The notes: generated by a model not told the origin, from the sequence alone. A DNA stretch of 64,000 bases from Phormidium sp. OSCR (GCA_001314905.1 LJZT01000002.1:1-64000); one strand, 5' to 3'. Shown: positions 1-8,771, numbered from the stretch's first letter. Numbers and translations are program-made.

Positions 1-264
1 ACCCACCTCTGTTCTGAGACGTTGTTGCCGTTACCTAAAATGGGACTCGACGTGCGGTCGTTTGAATGCCCACAATGTGGGAAGATTCATGACCGAGATA
101 TCAATGCGGCAATCAACCTAAAAAATGAAGGCTTGCGGATTTTGGCCTCGGGAACCGGGGCTTCTGCCAGTGGAGGGAATGTAAAACCAAAGAGAGGTCG
201 AATTCGTTCGATGCTTTCCGAGGCGATTCCCGATAAAACTGGAAGCCCGCGCTGTACCCGATAG
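1..264 (+). pseudogene. tnpB: C-terminal tail of an IS200/IS605-family TnpB (truncated by window start)
   Basis: Frame 1 is open from the first base. It encodes the end of a TnpB/OrfB-type RNA-guided nuclease: the zinc-ribbon half CPQCG, the last RuvC motif DRDINAAINLKNEG, then the low-complexity tail usual in cyanobacterial copies (GLRILASGTGASASGG and a basic end). The upstream half of the zinc ribbon reads CSETLLPLPKMGLDVR, where the family normally has CSxCG before the LPLxVR-like stretch, so the second cysteine of the first knuckle is missing. That suggests a decayed copy, although the rest of the gene is outside the window. The stop is followed within 15 bases by an inverted repeat that fits an IS right end. 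Family assignment is firm; the pseudogene status is inferred. Confidence 0.8.
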
Positions 265-279
265 GGCCAGCGTCGGGTA
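255..279. mobile_element. Possible right-end hairpin of the IS200/IS605 element
   Basis: TACCCGA and TCGGGTA form a 7-bp perfect stem around an 11-base loop, overlapping the tnpB stop codon. IS200/IS605 elements end in subterminal hairpins rather than inverted terminal repeats, and the right end also gives rise to the TnpB guide RNA. The exact element boundary is not visible. Confidence 0.4.
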
Positions 280-327
280 GTTCACCAGTCTGTTAACCCT
301 GCCGACTACTGCCATATTTCTGACATT

Positions 328-999
328 ATGACCTCCTATGTAACCTCGGCTGCGAAAGCTGAAATTAATGAATTGCGTCGTCTTCGAGGACTGTTACCCC
401 CGGAACTGCAAAGTTGGGTGACGGTTGAGAAAACTACGGAAATTGACCCTCCCTTGCTTCGTTGTGAGGAGTTGAGCCGGGATGAGGTCGAAATTGCTAT
501 CGATTTGGTGAAGTGGGAAAATTTGGCCCTCGATCAGCGCAATTTGCTGTTTTGGCATGAGGTGGCTCGCATCCAAAATGATACGATTCCCCGTGAAGGC
601 TGGGAGATGGCAGCGTTGGCGATCGGCTTAGGCGGTGCTGTGGGCGAACTCTGGGTTCAGGATGGGATACTTCTTCTGTTGGCCTTAGGACTTTGTGGTG
701 TGTCCGGCTATCGTCTGTATCAGAAGAATAACAGCGAGAAGGCGCTACAAGAGTTGTTGGAGGCTGATGAGAAGGCGATCGCCCTGGCCAGTCGTTTTGG
801 CTATACTCTCCCCAATGCTTATAAGAGTTTGGGCAGTGCTTTGAAAACTTTGATTGAGCAAACGCCCAAGAAACGACTTCGCAAACAGTACGAAACTCGC
901 CTAGAGGCCCTTCGCCGCAGTGCGTCTAAGGCCAAGTCTCAGTCGAAGGCGAAACGCAGCAGCCGCGATGTGACTCAAACGAGTCCCTATCAGCTGTAA
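328..999 (+). CDS. DUF3318 membrane protein
   Basis: This 223-residue protein matches the cyanobacterial DUF3318 family in layout. A soluble N-terminal part of about 90 residues contains FWHEVARI, which is followed by two closely spaced hydrophobic segments (about residues 92-109 and 113-131) and a C-terminal helical region rich in Lys, Arg and Ser. The family has no assigned function. The HEVAR string resembles part of a metalloprotease helix, but no second metal-binding motif is apparent, so I do not call it a protease. The ATG at 328 lies only 64 bases from the tnpB stop, so the transposon end may have displaced its native promoter. Confidence 0.75.
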   Translation: MTSYVTSAAKAEINELRRLRGLLPPELQSWVTVEKTTEIDPPLLRCEELSRDEVEIAIDLVKWENLALDQRNLLFWHEVARIQNDTIPREGWEMAALAIGLGGAVGELWVQDGILLLLALGLCGVSGYRLYQKNNSEKALQELLEADEKAIALASRFGYTLPNAYKSLGSALKTLIEQTPKKRLRKQYETRLEALRRSASKAKSQSKAKRSSRDVTQTSPYQL

Positions 1000-1157
1000 T
1001 CGCTACTTTGACTTTTGCAAGTCCAGAGGATTGGGGTCTTGATTGGGAGTCGCCCCGCTGACCCCTCCCTCTCGGGTGCATGGAGAGGAAGGGCAAGAAC
1101 AGGTCCGGGATTGAGGAACCCTTAATAGTCTGATTAACGGTCTGAAATGCCGTGGAT

Positions 1158-1180
1158 CATCATTCAGGTCTTGAATGATG
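1158..1180. terminator. Hairpin just 3' of lrtA
   Basis: CATCATTCA and TGAATGATG form a perfect 9-bp stem with a 5-base loop, 14 bases beyond the lrtA stop in the direction of lrtA transcription. There is no strong U-tract, so it may be a 3'-end stabiliser or a shared terminator between the convergent DUF3318 and lrtA genes. Confidence 0.4.
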
Positions 1181-1194
1181 GTCTGATGATCACT

Positions 1195-1827
1195 CTAGGA
1201 GGCTTTTGACATTTCGTTCGTGCGAACGGCTCCGTTTTCTCCAGATTTACGGGGTTGAATCACACCATAGCCTCCGTGATTCCGTTCGTAGATGACGTTG
1301 ATTTCTCCACTGTCGCGGTTGCGGAACACATAGAAATCGTGATCAACCAGTTGCAGTTGTTCCAAGGCTTCGTCAGCAGTCATCGGCGGCATGGCAAAGT
1401 ATTTGGTGCGCACTACTTCGGGGGGAAGTTCCACGGCGCGATCGCCGATTAAGTCCTCCGTCACGCCATCGGAGTTGGAGACGACATCCGCCAAGACTTC
1501 GGTGGTTTTGCCTTGAGTGTGCAACTTGCGATTGCGTTTTTCTTTGTACTTGCGCAACTGGCGAGCAATCTTGTCAGCCACTAAGTCAATGCTGGCATAC
1601 ATCGACTCGCTTCCTTCTTGAGCGCGAATGACGGTTCCATTGGCGTAGATGGTCACCTCGGCGGACTGATTGGCGGCAATGCGAGGATTACGAGCGACGG
1701 ACAAATGAACATCAACTTCAGTGGTCAACGTTTCAAAATGACTCACCGCTTTTTCGATCTTTTCATCGACATATTCGCGAATCGCGTCGGTGATTTCGAA
1801 ATTCTTGCCTTGGATAACTAATTTCAT
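1195..1827 (-). CDS. hpf: Long-form ribosome hibernation promoting factor (LrtA/HPF)
   Basis: The 210-residue product starts [16 protein letters not shown], typical of the S30AE/YfiA ribosome-associated fold (residues 1 to about 105), and ends in the dimerisation domain of long HPFs (about residues 150-205, with [17 protein letters not shown] and [18 protein letters not shown]). Long HPF binds the 30S subunit and joins ribosomes as 100S dimers in stationary phase or darkness. In cyanobacteria the gene is known as lrtA, a light-repressed transcript whose leader affects message stability. I chose the ATG at 1827 because family homology begins there; a reading frame 12 codons longer is probably leader. 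The 270-base upstream gap fits a long 5' UTR, which is inference here. Confidence 0.93.
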   Translation of the reverse strand: MKLVIQGKNFEITDAIREYVDEKIEKAVSHFETLTTEVDVHLSVARNPRIAANQSAEVTIYANGTVIRAQEGSESMYASIDLVADKIARQLRKYKEKRNRKLHTQGKTTEVLADVVSNSDGVTEDLIGDRAVELPPEVVRTKYFAMPPMTADEALEQLQLVDHDFYVFRNRDSGEINVIYERNHGGYGVIQPRKSGENGAVRTNEMSKAS

Positions 1828-2137
1828 GTCGTAAAGTTCCCGCTCGATAACCGATTGTCTCAAAAGTAAGGGGCGATCGCCCTCCGTGACCTAACATCCA
1901 AGTGGTTGCTGAAAGTCCAGCGGGGCGGGGATTGCCGCCTTCATGAGTCAGTACTCTGCTTGGAGGGTTATCTGGAGAGGGTGAATCTGTCCCGTTACTT
2001 TCTATTCCCTTATTGTATTGCGAATCGTCAGAAGGCTGAACGTCCCTTTAAAATCCTTTGCAATCCTTGACAATTCGTGATTGGATTTGTCGATTTTAGC
2101 CACGATTCTTGCTGAAAACCCCTTGCTTTTTTTGATA

Positions 2138-2914
2138 ATGTTTAGTATAACTTCACGGCAACGAGTTCATGTTCTCGGGTTCCAAGGCTTGATCCCTTAT
2201 AAAATTGCATGGGAACTTCAGCGGTCGTTATTTGAAGCCCGCCGCGATCGCCCTCAACTAGAGGATGTTTTATTGTTGTTGGAGCATCCCCCTGTCTATA
2301 CGCTAGGACGAGGAGCTGATGCGAAGTTCTTACAGTTTAACCCTGAATGCTCAGAGCGGGAAGTCCATCGGATTGAACGGGGAGGAGAAGTCACGTACCA
2401 TTGTCCGGGGCAACTGGTGGGCTATCCTATCCTCAACCTGAAGCGACATCAACCGGATTTGCATCAGTATTTACGACAACTCGAAGCTAGTCTCATTCTG
2501 GCCTTGGCCCAGTTTAAGCTGCAAGGGGAACGGGTGCCTGGCCTGACCGGAGTTTGGCTCGAAGGGCAGAAAGTGGCCGCGATCGGCATTCAGGTGAGTC
2601 GTTGGATCACCTGTCATGGCTTCGCCCTCAATGTTTGCCCCGATTTACGAGGATTTCGTGATATCGTCCCCTGTGGCATCAGCGATCGCCCTGTGGGCAG
2701 TCTACAGCAGTGGCTACCGGATCTCACGGTCTCGGACGTGGTTCCCGCTATCATTGAGGCCTTTAGCGAAACCTTTAGCCTCGATGCTCACTGTTACTCA
2801 ATAGACGGAGAGATTCCCGAGGATCTCTGGCAGCATCTTTTAACCGGCAAACCCGACTCAGACGGGTTAACGAAGACTCAATCTTATCAACTAGATTCTG
2901 ACCCCTGGGGGTAA
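2138..2914 (+). CDS. lipB: Octanoyl-[acyl-carrier-protein]:protein octanoyltransferase
   Basis: LipB moves octanoate from acyl-carrier protein to lipoyl domains, the first step of protein lipoylation for pyruvate dehydrogenase and glycine cleavage complexes. Diagnostic strings are present in order: [47 protein letters not shown] with the catalytic lysine, HGFALNV, and the cysteine of IVPCGISD. The protein is about 258 residues, slightly longer than bacterial LipB because of a C-terminal tail. An in-frame TTG at 2081 would add 19 hydrophobic residues, but the ATG at 2138 places the family start correctly. No lipA is present nearby. Confidence 0.93.
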   Translation: MFSITSRQRVHVLGFQGLIPYKIAWELQRSLFEARRDRPQLEDVLLLLEHPPVYTLGRGADAKFLQFNPECSEREVHRIERGGEVTYHCPGQLVGYPILNLKRHQPDLHQYLRQLEASLILALAQFKLQGERVPGLTGVWLEGQKVAAIGIQVSRWITCHGFALNVCPDLRGFRDIVPCGISDRPVGSLQQWLPDLTVSDVVPAIIEAFSETFSLDAHCYSIDGEIPEDLWQHLLTGKPDSDGLTKTQSYQLDSDPWG

Positions 2915-3216
2915 GGCCATTACAGCATGGGTTACAACAATTGCAAAGTTTAGGCGATCGTTTTACGAGCCACTCAAAACTCAGACTAGGATCACAGTAG
3001 AGCGATCGCAGATCTCCTCACTCTAGCCAGTCTCCATCGAATGGCAGCCGAGGGATCAAGGATTTGAACGGATTGCAAGCTCTCATTGTCCTGGCGATCG
3101 TCTCCCCGACATCATCATTTTGGCCAAAATCATGGCCATGACGATGGCCATGATCGAGCACAATCGAGCGATCGCTTAGATATTCACGCTGCTGCTTGAT
3201 GTTCTTTCCCTAAACT
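2915..3216. other. Intergenic region with a run of GGCC-centred palindromes
   Basis: This 302-base gap has no convincing ORF. It contains several GCGATCG (HIP1 core) words and, at about 3117-3152, an unusual run of palindromes: ATTTTGGCCAAAAT at 3117-3130, directly followed by CATGGCCATG, then another ATGGCCAT. The position upstream of a sensor kinase makes an operator possible, but nothing else supports it. Confidence 0.4.
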
Positions 3217-5469
3217 ATGGACAGTTTCCATCCCCGTCTACCTCAGCAAAGACTCCCACTGGCAACCTTTGACAGCTTGCGAGTTTGGGTTGAACAAACG
3301 GCCCGAGATGATGATGAGGAGGCCATCATTTTAACCGAACGTGCGGTACGGGTTCATTCCCGGACTCATGTGGGTCAATTTACCCTCGGTGTCTCGCCCC
3401 AGTTTTGTGCCATTGTCTGGGCCAATCCCCAGAATGAAACCCCGTTAAGCGTTGGTTTTAGCTTAGAGCGTGATCAGCTGCAAACGTTTCTCGAAGACTG
3501 TCCTCTGAAAACGCCTCAGCGCAATCGAGCCTTAAAACGACTGCAAGGGTATCAACAGCAGCCAGACTATCACAGTCAAGTGGCCCTCAACTTGGCCCAG
3601 TTTATCAGCGATCGCCGTCCCTCAAGACCTGCCATGTCCTCCCCTCAAACCACCAAAGCAACTACGAGCTGTCAGCCTGTCGAAGATGCCCTGCAACACC
3701 ATCGACAGCAAGAACAACTCCTCAAACAGGTGACAACCCAAACCTGTGAGAGTGTCGCCCTAGCCGTATTAATCTCCAATACGGTCGATCGCGTCCGTCG
3801 TTTTTTAGAACTCGATCGCCTCTGTATCTATCAATTCGACAACTACAATCTCGGCAGCCAGACGGGGACTCCCCCTAACCGTTGCCGAGATTGTATGACC
3901 TATGAAGCCCTAAGCCATGAGGGATTAACCTCAGTGCTATCCCGACAAGAGAGCCAACATTGGCAATTTCTTAATCAGTTCCGCGATCGCTATGAACGGG
4001 GAGAGACGCTCAGGTTGAACGCTCAAGAGTTTGACTCCCAATTACCCGAGACGAGTCAACGTTATCTACAAGAGTTAGGTATCCAAAGCCACTTGAGCGT
4101 TCCGATTCGGGTTCAGGGCCATCTCTGGGGAATCTTGCTGGCCCATCAATGCGATCGCCCCCGCCTTTGGCAACCCCGAGAACAGGAATTTCTCGAACAT
4201 ATCGCCGATCATCTCAGTGTTGCTATCTATCAAGCGCAACTCTACGCCGAAGTTCAGCAACAAAAAGAAACCCTCGAACAGCGGGTTGAACAACGCACCC
4301 AAGACTTACGGGATGCCCTCGTGACGGCCCAAGTGGCAAACCAAACTCGCAGTGATTTTCTGTCCACCGTCAGCCATGAACTACGCACCCCTCTCACCTG
4401 CGTTATTGGAATGTCCTCGACCTTGTTGCGCTGGTCTTTTGGTAATTTAACCCCCAAACAGCGGGACTATATCCAAAGTATCTATAACAGTGGTGAGCAT
4501 TTGCTCGAACTCATCAACGACTTGCTGGACTTATCCCAAAATGAATCTGGTAAAACGGTCTTGAGTTTTTCAGAATTTTCCCTCACGCAATTAGCTCAAG
4601 AAATGTTTTGCATGATGGTCGATCGCGCCACCGTCAATGGGGTTCACTTAGCTCTCGATCTTCAGTTACGGGAACATCAAGACCGTCTCTGTGCCGATCG
4701 CGATCGCCTACGACAGATTCTCTTTAACCTACTCAGCAATGCCATCAAATTCACCGCCACCGGCGGCCAGGCCTTATTACGCATTTACTGGCAAGATGAG
4801 ACCACAGTGGTCTTTGAAGTGGCCGATACGGGAATTGGCATTCCTGAAGATCAGCGATCGCTCCTGTTTCAAATGTTCCGTCAACTCGAGTCCACCTACA
4901 CCCGTCAATATGGCGGAACGGGCCTGGGTTTAGCCCTAACCAAACAACTCGTCGAACTCCATGGCGGACTGATTAAAGTTGACTCAGAAGTGGGAGTTGG
5001 CTCTAAATTTACGGTACGCCTTCCCTGTCATCGTTCCACAGGAGTTGACGTTGTACCAACACCGCCCCCTCCGATTCCTCTTCCCCCTCGTAAGGGCCAT
5101 GTGGTTCTCGTGGCTGATCAAGAAGACGAAGCCATCCTCATCTGTGACCTACTCACGGCGGCAGGCTATCATACGGTTTGGATGTTGGACGGATCAACGG
5201 CCCTAGAACAGATTAAAATGTTGAAACCCGTGGCGGTGATGATTGATCGCCAACTTCCAGGGATGGATGGCTGTGAATTGATCCGGCTGTTACGTCAACT
5301 TCCCAACACCGAATCCCTGAAAATTCTCTTGATGAGTGATCCGCTCAACTCCGAGGAGTTAGCCGCTTGTCAAGAGCAGGGAGCGGATATCTGTTTAATC
5401 CATCCCATCGAGCCTGAGCAGCTTATCAATAGCATCATTGAACTGTTAGCCAGCCAGCCAGGTATCTGA
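3217..5469 (+). CDS. GAF-domain hybrid histidine kinase with degenerate C-terminal receiver
   Basis: The 750-residue protein has an N-terminal domain of about 130 residues that I do not recognise, a linker, a GAF domain (about 175-345), a short coiled coil, HisKA with the H-box SHELRTPL (His about 387), an HATPase domain with NLLSNAIKF, DTGIGIP and GGTGLGLAL boxes, and a receiver (about 630-745). The receiver keeps the phospho-acceptor aspartate (MIDRQLPGMDG), but the usual conserved lysine is replaced by histidine in LIHPIE, so its signalling may be altered. No membrane segments are apparent, so it is probably cytoplasmic. UreE starts 3 bases after the stop, suggesting co-transcription. Signal and partner are unknown. 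Confidence 0.88.
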   Translation: MDSFHPRLPQQRLPLATFDSLRVWVEQTARDDDEEAIILTERAVRVHSRTHVGQFTLGVSPQFCAIVWANPQNETPLSVGFSLERDQLQTFLEDCPLKTPQRNRALKRLQGYQQQPDYHSQVALNLAQFISDRRPSRPAMSSPQTTKATTSCQPVEDALQHHRQQEQLLKQVTTQTCESVALAVLISNTVDRVRRFLELDRLCIYQFDNYNLGSQTGTPPNRCRDCMTYEALSHEGLTSVLSRQESQHWQFLNQFRDRYERGETLRLNAQEFDSQLPETSQRYLQELGIQSHLSVPIRVQGHLWGILLAHQCDRPRLWQPREQEFLEHIADHLSVAIYQAQLYAEVQQQKETLEQRVEQRTQDLRDALVTAQVANQTRSDFLSTVSHELRTPLTCVIGMSSTLLRWSFGNLTPKQRDYIQSIYNSGEHLLELINDLLDLSQNESGKTVLSFSEFSLTQLAQEMFCMMVDRATVNGVHLALDLQLREHQDRLCADRDRLRQILFNLLSNAIKFTATGGQALLRIYWQDETTVVFEVADTGIGIPEDQRSLLFQMFRQLESTYTRQYGGTGLGLALTKQLVELHGGLIKVDSEVGVGSKFTVRLPCHRSTGVDVVPTPPPPIPLPPRKGHVVLVADQEDEAILICDLLTAAGYHTVWMLDGSTALEQIKMLKPVAVMIDRQLPGMDGCELIRLLRQLPNTESLKILLMSDPLNSEELAACQEQGADICLIHPIEPEQLINSIIELLASQPGI

Positions 5470-5472
5470 GTT

Positions 5473-5952
5473 ATGTCCATCGTGTTAACCCAGCGACGGC
5501 ATCCCGATGCGAGTCAAGTGATCTCAGCCGATGAGACCGCCATCTTACAGTTGAGTTTAACCGCTCAAGACCGTCAACGTAGCCGTCATCGCTTTACCTG
5601 TGACTCTGGGGAGGTGGTGTTTCTGCGGTTGCCCCGTGGTACAGTCCTCCAGGATGGCGATCGCCTCCTCGACGAAACGCAGCAGCAACAGGTCGAGATT
5701 CGCGCCAAACCCGAACCCGTCCTCAGCGTCACCGCCACGAATCCTCTGCTGTTATTGCGGGCCGCCTATCACCTGGGGAATCGTCATGTTCCCCTAGAAG
5801 TGACGGCGGAGTATCTGCGGTTATCCCCCGATCCCGTCTTGGCGGAGATGTTGCAGCAATTGGGGCTGAATGTACGGTTACAGACGCTCCCCTTTCACCC
5901 AGAAACGGGGGCTTATGGTCATCAAGAGTCCCCAGTCCCTCATCACCATTAG
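5473..5952 (+). CDS. ureE: Urease accessory protein, nickel metallochaperone
   Basis: UreE delivers nickel to the UreDFG-apourease complex. This 159-residue protein has the two-domain UreE layout: an N-terminal beta-rich peptide-binding part ([27 protein letters not shown]) and a metal-binding part with [13 protein letters not shown], whose histidines bind nickel. The C-terminus ends in a short histidine run, as in many UreE proteins. It is an orphan here, with no other urease subunit or accessory gene in the window. Scattered urease genes are common in cyanobacteria. It follows the hybrid kinase gene by 3 bases and probably shares its transcript. Confidence 0.92.
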   Translation: MSIVLTQRRHPDASQVISADETAILQLSLTAQDRQRSRHRFTCDSGEVVFLRLPRGTVLQDGDRLLDETQQQQVEIRAKPEPVLSVTATNPLLLLRAAYHLGNRHVPLEVTAEYLRLSPDPVLAEMLQQLGLNVRLQTLPFHPETGAYGHQESPVPHHH

Positions 5953-6034
5953 GGAGTCAGGCTGAGAAATCCTAGCGAGCTGTTGCCCAGACCCCTAAAA
6001 TAGAGGGAATAACCAGCCTGAGCAACAATCGACC

Positions 6035-7552
6035 ATGGCACGAGATTTACGGGGATTCATCCAGCAACTCGAACAACGAGGCCAATTACGACGCATTAGC
6101 AGCCTCGTGGACTCGGATTTAGAAATTGCCGAGATTTCCAATCGCCTCTTACAAGCCGGTGGCCCCGCCCTGCTGTTTGAGAATGTTAAAGGGGCGAAAT
6201 TCCCCGTAGCCATCAACCTCCTGGGGACGGAACAACGGGTATGTTGGGCCATGAACAGGTCGAAACCCCAAGAATTAGAGGAGTTGGGGCAAAAATTGGG
6301 AATGTTGCAACAGCCGAAACCCCCCAAGAAGATTTCTCAAGCGGTGGATTTTGGTAAATTGCTGTTTGATGTGGTCAAAGCCAAGCCGGGCCGTAATTTC
6401 TTCCCTCCCTGTCAAGAGGTGGTGATTGAAGGGGACGAGTTGGATCTCAACAGTATCCCCATGATTCGTCCTTATCCTGGGGATGCGGGGAAAATTATTA
6501 CCCTGGGCCTGGTGATTACCAAGGATTGTGAGACGGGAACGCCCAATGTGGGGGTCTATCGTCTGCAACTTCAGTCCCCAACCACGATGACGGTGCATTG
6601 GTTGTCGGTGCGTGGAGGAGCGCGTCATCTACGCAAGGCGGCGGAACGGGGTAAGAAATTGGAGGTGGCGATCGCCCTCGGGGTTGACCCCTTGATTATT
6701 CTGGCGGCGGCGACTCCGATTCCGGTGGATTTATCGGAATGGCTGTTTGCGGGGCTATATGGGGACTCTGGGGTCTCTCTAGCCAAATGTAAAACCGTGG
6801 ATTTGGAAGTTCCGGCCCAGTCGGAGATTGTTTTAGAGGGGACGATTACCCCCGGTGAAGAACTCCCCGATGGCCCCTTTGGCGACCACATGGGCTATTA
6901 CGGTGGCGTGGAAGATTCGCCCCTGGTGCGGTTCCACTGTATGACCCATCGCAAAGACCCCATTTATCTAACCACCTTTAGCGGTCGTCCCCCCAAGGAA
7001 GAGGCCATGATGGCGATCGCCCTCAACCGCATTTACACCCCCATTTTGCGGCAACAAGTCTCAGAAATTAAGGACTTTTTCCTACCGATGGAGGCCTTGA
7101 GTTACAAGGCGGCGATTATCTCCATTGATAAAGCCTATCCAGGGCAGGCGCGACGGGCAGCGTTAGCGTTTTGGAGTGCTTTACCTCAGTTCACCTATAC
7201 CAAGTTTGTGATTGTGGTGGATAAGGACATCAACATCCGTGACCCCCGCCAGGTGGTGTGGGCCATTACCTCGAAAGTTGATCCAGTTCGGGATGTGTTT
7301 ATTCTGCCCAATACCCCTTTTGATAGTTTAGATTTTGCCAGTGAGAAGATTGGTTTGGGGGGACGCATGGGCATTGATGCCACGACGAAGATGCCGCCGG
7401 AAACGGATCATGATTGGGGGGAACCCCTGGAGTCCGATGAGGATACGGCGGCCATGGTCGATCGCCGTTGGGCGGAGTATGGCCTCGCGGATATCAATTT
7501 GACGGATGTCGATCCCAATTGTTTTGGCTATGAAATGCCACCCCAACCGTAA
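6035..7552 (+). CDS. ubiD: UbiD-family decarboxylase
   Basis: A full-length, 505-residue UbiD-family enzyme. These use prenylated FMN to decarboxylate aromatic or polyprenyl-hydroxybenzoate substrates. The N-terminal ARDLRGFIQQLEQRGQL and the active-site stretch GPFGDHMGYYGG are characteristic. In cyanobacteria this protein is generally linked to plastoquinone biosynthesis from 4-hydroxybenzoate. The cofactor-making partner, UbiX, is encoded in the same window at 26839-27456 on the other strand. The protein is probably cytoplasmic or peripheral on membranes. An unrelated aromatic-acid decarboxylase role cannot be excluded but is less likely in this context. Confidence 0.92.
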   Translation: MARDLRGFIQQLEQRGQLRRISSLVDSDLEIAEISNRLLQAGGPALLFENVKGAKFPVAINLLGTEQRVCWAMNRSKPQELEELGQKLGMLQQPKPPKKISQAVDFGKLLFDVVKAKPGRNFFPPCQEVVIEGDELDLNSIPMIRPYPGDAGKIITLGLVITKDCETGTPNVGVYRLQLQSPTTMTVHWLSVRGGARHLRKAAERGKKLEVAIALGVDPLIILAAATPIPVDLSEWLFAGLYGDSGVSLAKCKTVDLEVPAQSEIVLEGTITPGEELPDGPFGDHMGYYGGVEDSPLVRFHCMTHRKDPIYLTTFSGRPPKEEAMMAIALNRIYTPILRQQVSEIKDFFLPMEALSYKAAIISIDKAYPGQARRAALAFWSALPQFTYTKFVIVVDKDINIRDPRQVVWAITSKVDPVRDVFILPNTPFDSLDFASEKIGLGGRMGIDATTKMPPETDHDWGEPLESDEDTAAMVDRRWAEYGLADINLTDVDPNCFGYEMPPQP

Positions 7553-7561
7553 ACCTTTGAC

Positions 7562-7590
7562 TGTAGGAGCGAACAGTTTGCGCCCCTACA
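7562..7590 (+). terminator. Hairpin downstream of ubiD, part of a dispersed repeat
   Basis: TGTAGG-A-GCG pairs with CGC-C-CCTACA across a 9-base loop, starting 9 bases after the ubiD stop. The right arm and following bases (7581-7610) recur with few changes at 59625-59654, so this hairpin is also a copy of a dispersed element. Confidence 0.45.
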
Positions 7591-7637
7591 ATTGGGTATT
7601 TCATGCAACCCATTAAACCTCAAGACCTAAATAGACA

Positions 7638-7859
7638 ATGCAAATCAAGGGAATTAAAAAAGGCAGGTTTATTGAACTCTTGGAGGAGTTAGATATTCCA
7701 GATGGTGAAGAAGTTAGCTTATCCATTGAGTCTCATGAAGGATTTTGGCAACGTCTTAAGTCTTTCCGACAAGAGCTTGATTCTGAGGAGGTATGGATAG
7801 AACCCGAGGTGTTTGAGGGATTAAGGGATTCCTTGCCTGGTCGGGACGTTATTCTATGA
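7638..7859 (+). CDS. Probable antitoxin of a VapBC-like pair
   Basis: A 73-residue acidic protein (QIKGIKKGRFIELLEELDIPDGEEVSLSIE, then a helical tail with DSEEVW). It overlaps the downstream PIN-domain gene by 4 bases (ATGA), the usual arrangement for a cognate antitoxin. The N-terminal part resembles short beta-rich antitoxins found beside PIN toxins in cyanobacteria. I see no canonical AbrB or ribbon-helix-helix motif strong enough to name the DNA-binding type. The product would neutralise the toxin and probably autoregulate the pair; that role rests on context and the overlap. Confidence 0.7.
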   Translation: MQIKGIKKGRFIELLEELDIPDGEEVSLSIESHEGFWQRLKSFRQELDSEEVWIEPEVFEGLRDSLPGRDVIL

Positions 7860-8275
7860 GTTTACGATTTTTGCTAGATACTAATATTCTCTCTGAGCCA
7901 ACTCGTCAACATCCCCATCCCGTTGTTATGAAAAAGCTTCAAGAACATGAGGGAGAGGTAGCGACTTCAACGACTGTGTGGCATGAACTGCGTTTTGGAT
8001 GTTCTCGTCTTCCGGATTCTCAGAAACGTAGATTTTTAGAACGGTATTTGACTCAGATCGTCCGTTTGACGATTCCTATTTTACCTTATGATGTGGAAGC
8101 AGCAACTTGGCACGGTGTTGAAAGAGCGAGATTGATGGGAATGGGAAAAACACCGTCTTTCCCAGATAGTCAAATTGCGGCTGTGGCTAAAGTCAATCAT
8201 TTGATTTTAGTGACCAACAATGTATCCGATTATCAAGGTTTTTTCGATTTGGATGTGCAAAACTGGTTCCAATGA
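7856..8275 (+). CDS. vapC: PIN-domain ribonuclease toxin (VapC-like)
   Basis: The 139-residue protein has the PIN-domain acidic residues in the expected order: LLDTNILSE near the N-terminus, the glutamate of VWHELRFG, PDSQIAAVA, and the C-terminal NNVSDYQGF. Family knowledge makes it a Mg-dependent ribonuclease, typically cutting tRNA or rRNA. It is translationally coupled to the antitoxin gene. A strong hairpin follows the stop within 3 bases, isolating this pair from the conflict cassette downstream. It sits immediately beside a large defence-like locus. Confidence 0.88.
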   Translation: MSLRFLLDTNILSEPTRQHPHPVVMKKLQEHEGEVATSTTVWHELRFGCSRLPDSQKRRFLERYLTQIVRLTIPILPYDVEAATWHGVERARLMGMGKTPSFPDSQIAAVAKVNHLILVTNNVSDYQGFFDLDVQNWFQ

Positions 8276-8277
8276 AA

Positions 8278-8308
8278 GAAACCGAGTGTCTCCAAGACAC
8301 CCGGTTTC
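8278..8308 (+). terminator. Strong hairpin after vapC
   Basis: GAAACCGAGTGTCT and AGACACCCGGTTTC form a 14-position stem with a single mismatch and a 3-base loop, beginning 3 bases past the vapC stop. There is no long T-tract. It probably marks the end of the toxin-antitoxin transcript. Confidence 0.65.
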
Positions 8309-8401
8309 TGGTTTCGACCCAGGTTGATGCAGATGCACCTAGGTTGTACGAAGGGAACCACACCACCCCAATTGACTGAGTGAAGAACGGTAATTTGAGG
8401 G

Positions 8402-8407
8402 TATACT
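8402..8407 (+). promoter_or_regulatory. Candidate -10 box for the conflict/DGR operon
   Basis: TATACT lies about 44 bases before the GTG start at 8451, in the only sizeable gap ahead of the six-gene run. A TTGACT at 8372-8377 is too far upstream (24-base spacing) to be a standard -35, so this is a weak prediction. The GTG start itself has a good ribosome binding site (GGAG, about 8 bases upstream). Confidence 0.3.
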
Positions 8408-8450
8408 ATGGGCGAGTTTACCCGAAAATAAACAAACAGGAGAGGCAGTC

Positions 8451-8771
8451 GTGACCCAGTTAGTTCAATTTCAAGTTGAGGGCGATCGCACCATTCTTAT
8501 TGAAGTCGAAGAGGTGACGGGTGAGCAAGTCACGGCTCCGATCGCCGGGACTGGAGGAGTTGTAGTCAAAGCGAAGAAGACATTTGAAGACGCCATCGAT
8601 GATATCTTACCGATGGCGGCGGCGATCGAGAAAAAATTTAGCGGGCTAACGACTCCAGCCAACGAAGTTGAAGTTAAGTTTGGTGTTAAAATCCAAGGAC
8701 AACTGAGTGCCGCCGTGACTCAGATTGGTGCCGAGGCAAATTTTGAGGTGACGTTGAAATGGAAGCGTTAA
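8451..8771 (+). CDS. Trypsin-co-occurring domain protein (CU044_2847/Trypco1 type)
   Basis: This 106-residue protein begins with a beta-rich segment (LVQFQVEGDRTILIEVEE), has a helical middle (FEDAIDDILPMAAAIEKKF) and ends with beta strands (NEVEVKFGVKIQGQLSAAV...EANFEVTLKWKR). That is the layout of the small trypsin-co-occurring domain found next to trypsin-like proteases in bacterial conflict systems. Here it overlaps a protease gene by 13 bases, which supports the assignment. It starts with GTG behind a clear GGAG. Its biochemical role is unknown; an adaptor or regulator of the neighbouring protease is the natural inference. Confidence 0.75.
   Translation: MTQLVQFQVEGDRTILIEVEEVTGEQVTAPIAGTGGVVVKAKKTFEDAIDDILPMAAAIEKKFSGLTTPANEVEVKFGVKIQGQLSAAVTQIGAEANFEVTLKWKR

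Noticed and set aside
8372-8407. TTGACT/TATACT as a standard sigma-70 promoter
   Set aside because: Spacing of 24 bases is too long; only the -10 box is kept, at low confidence.
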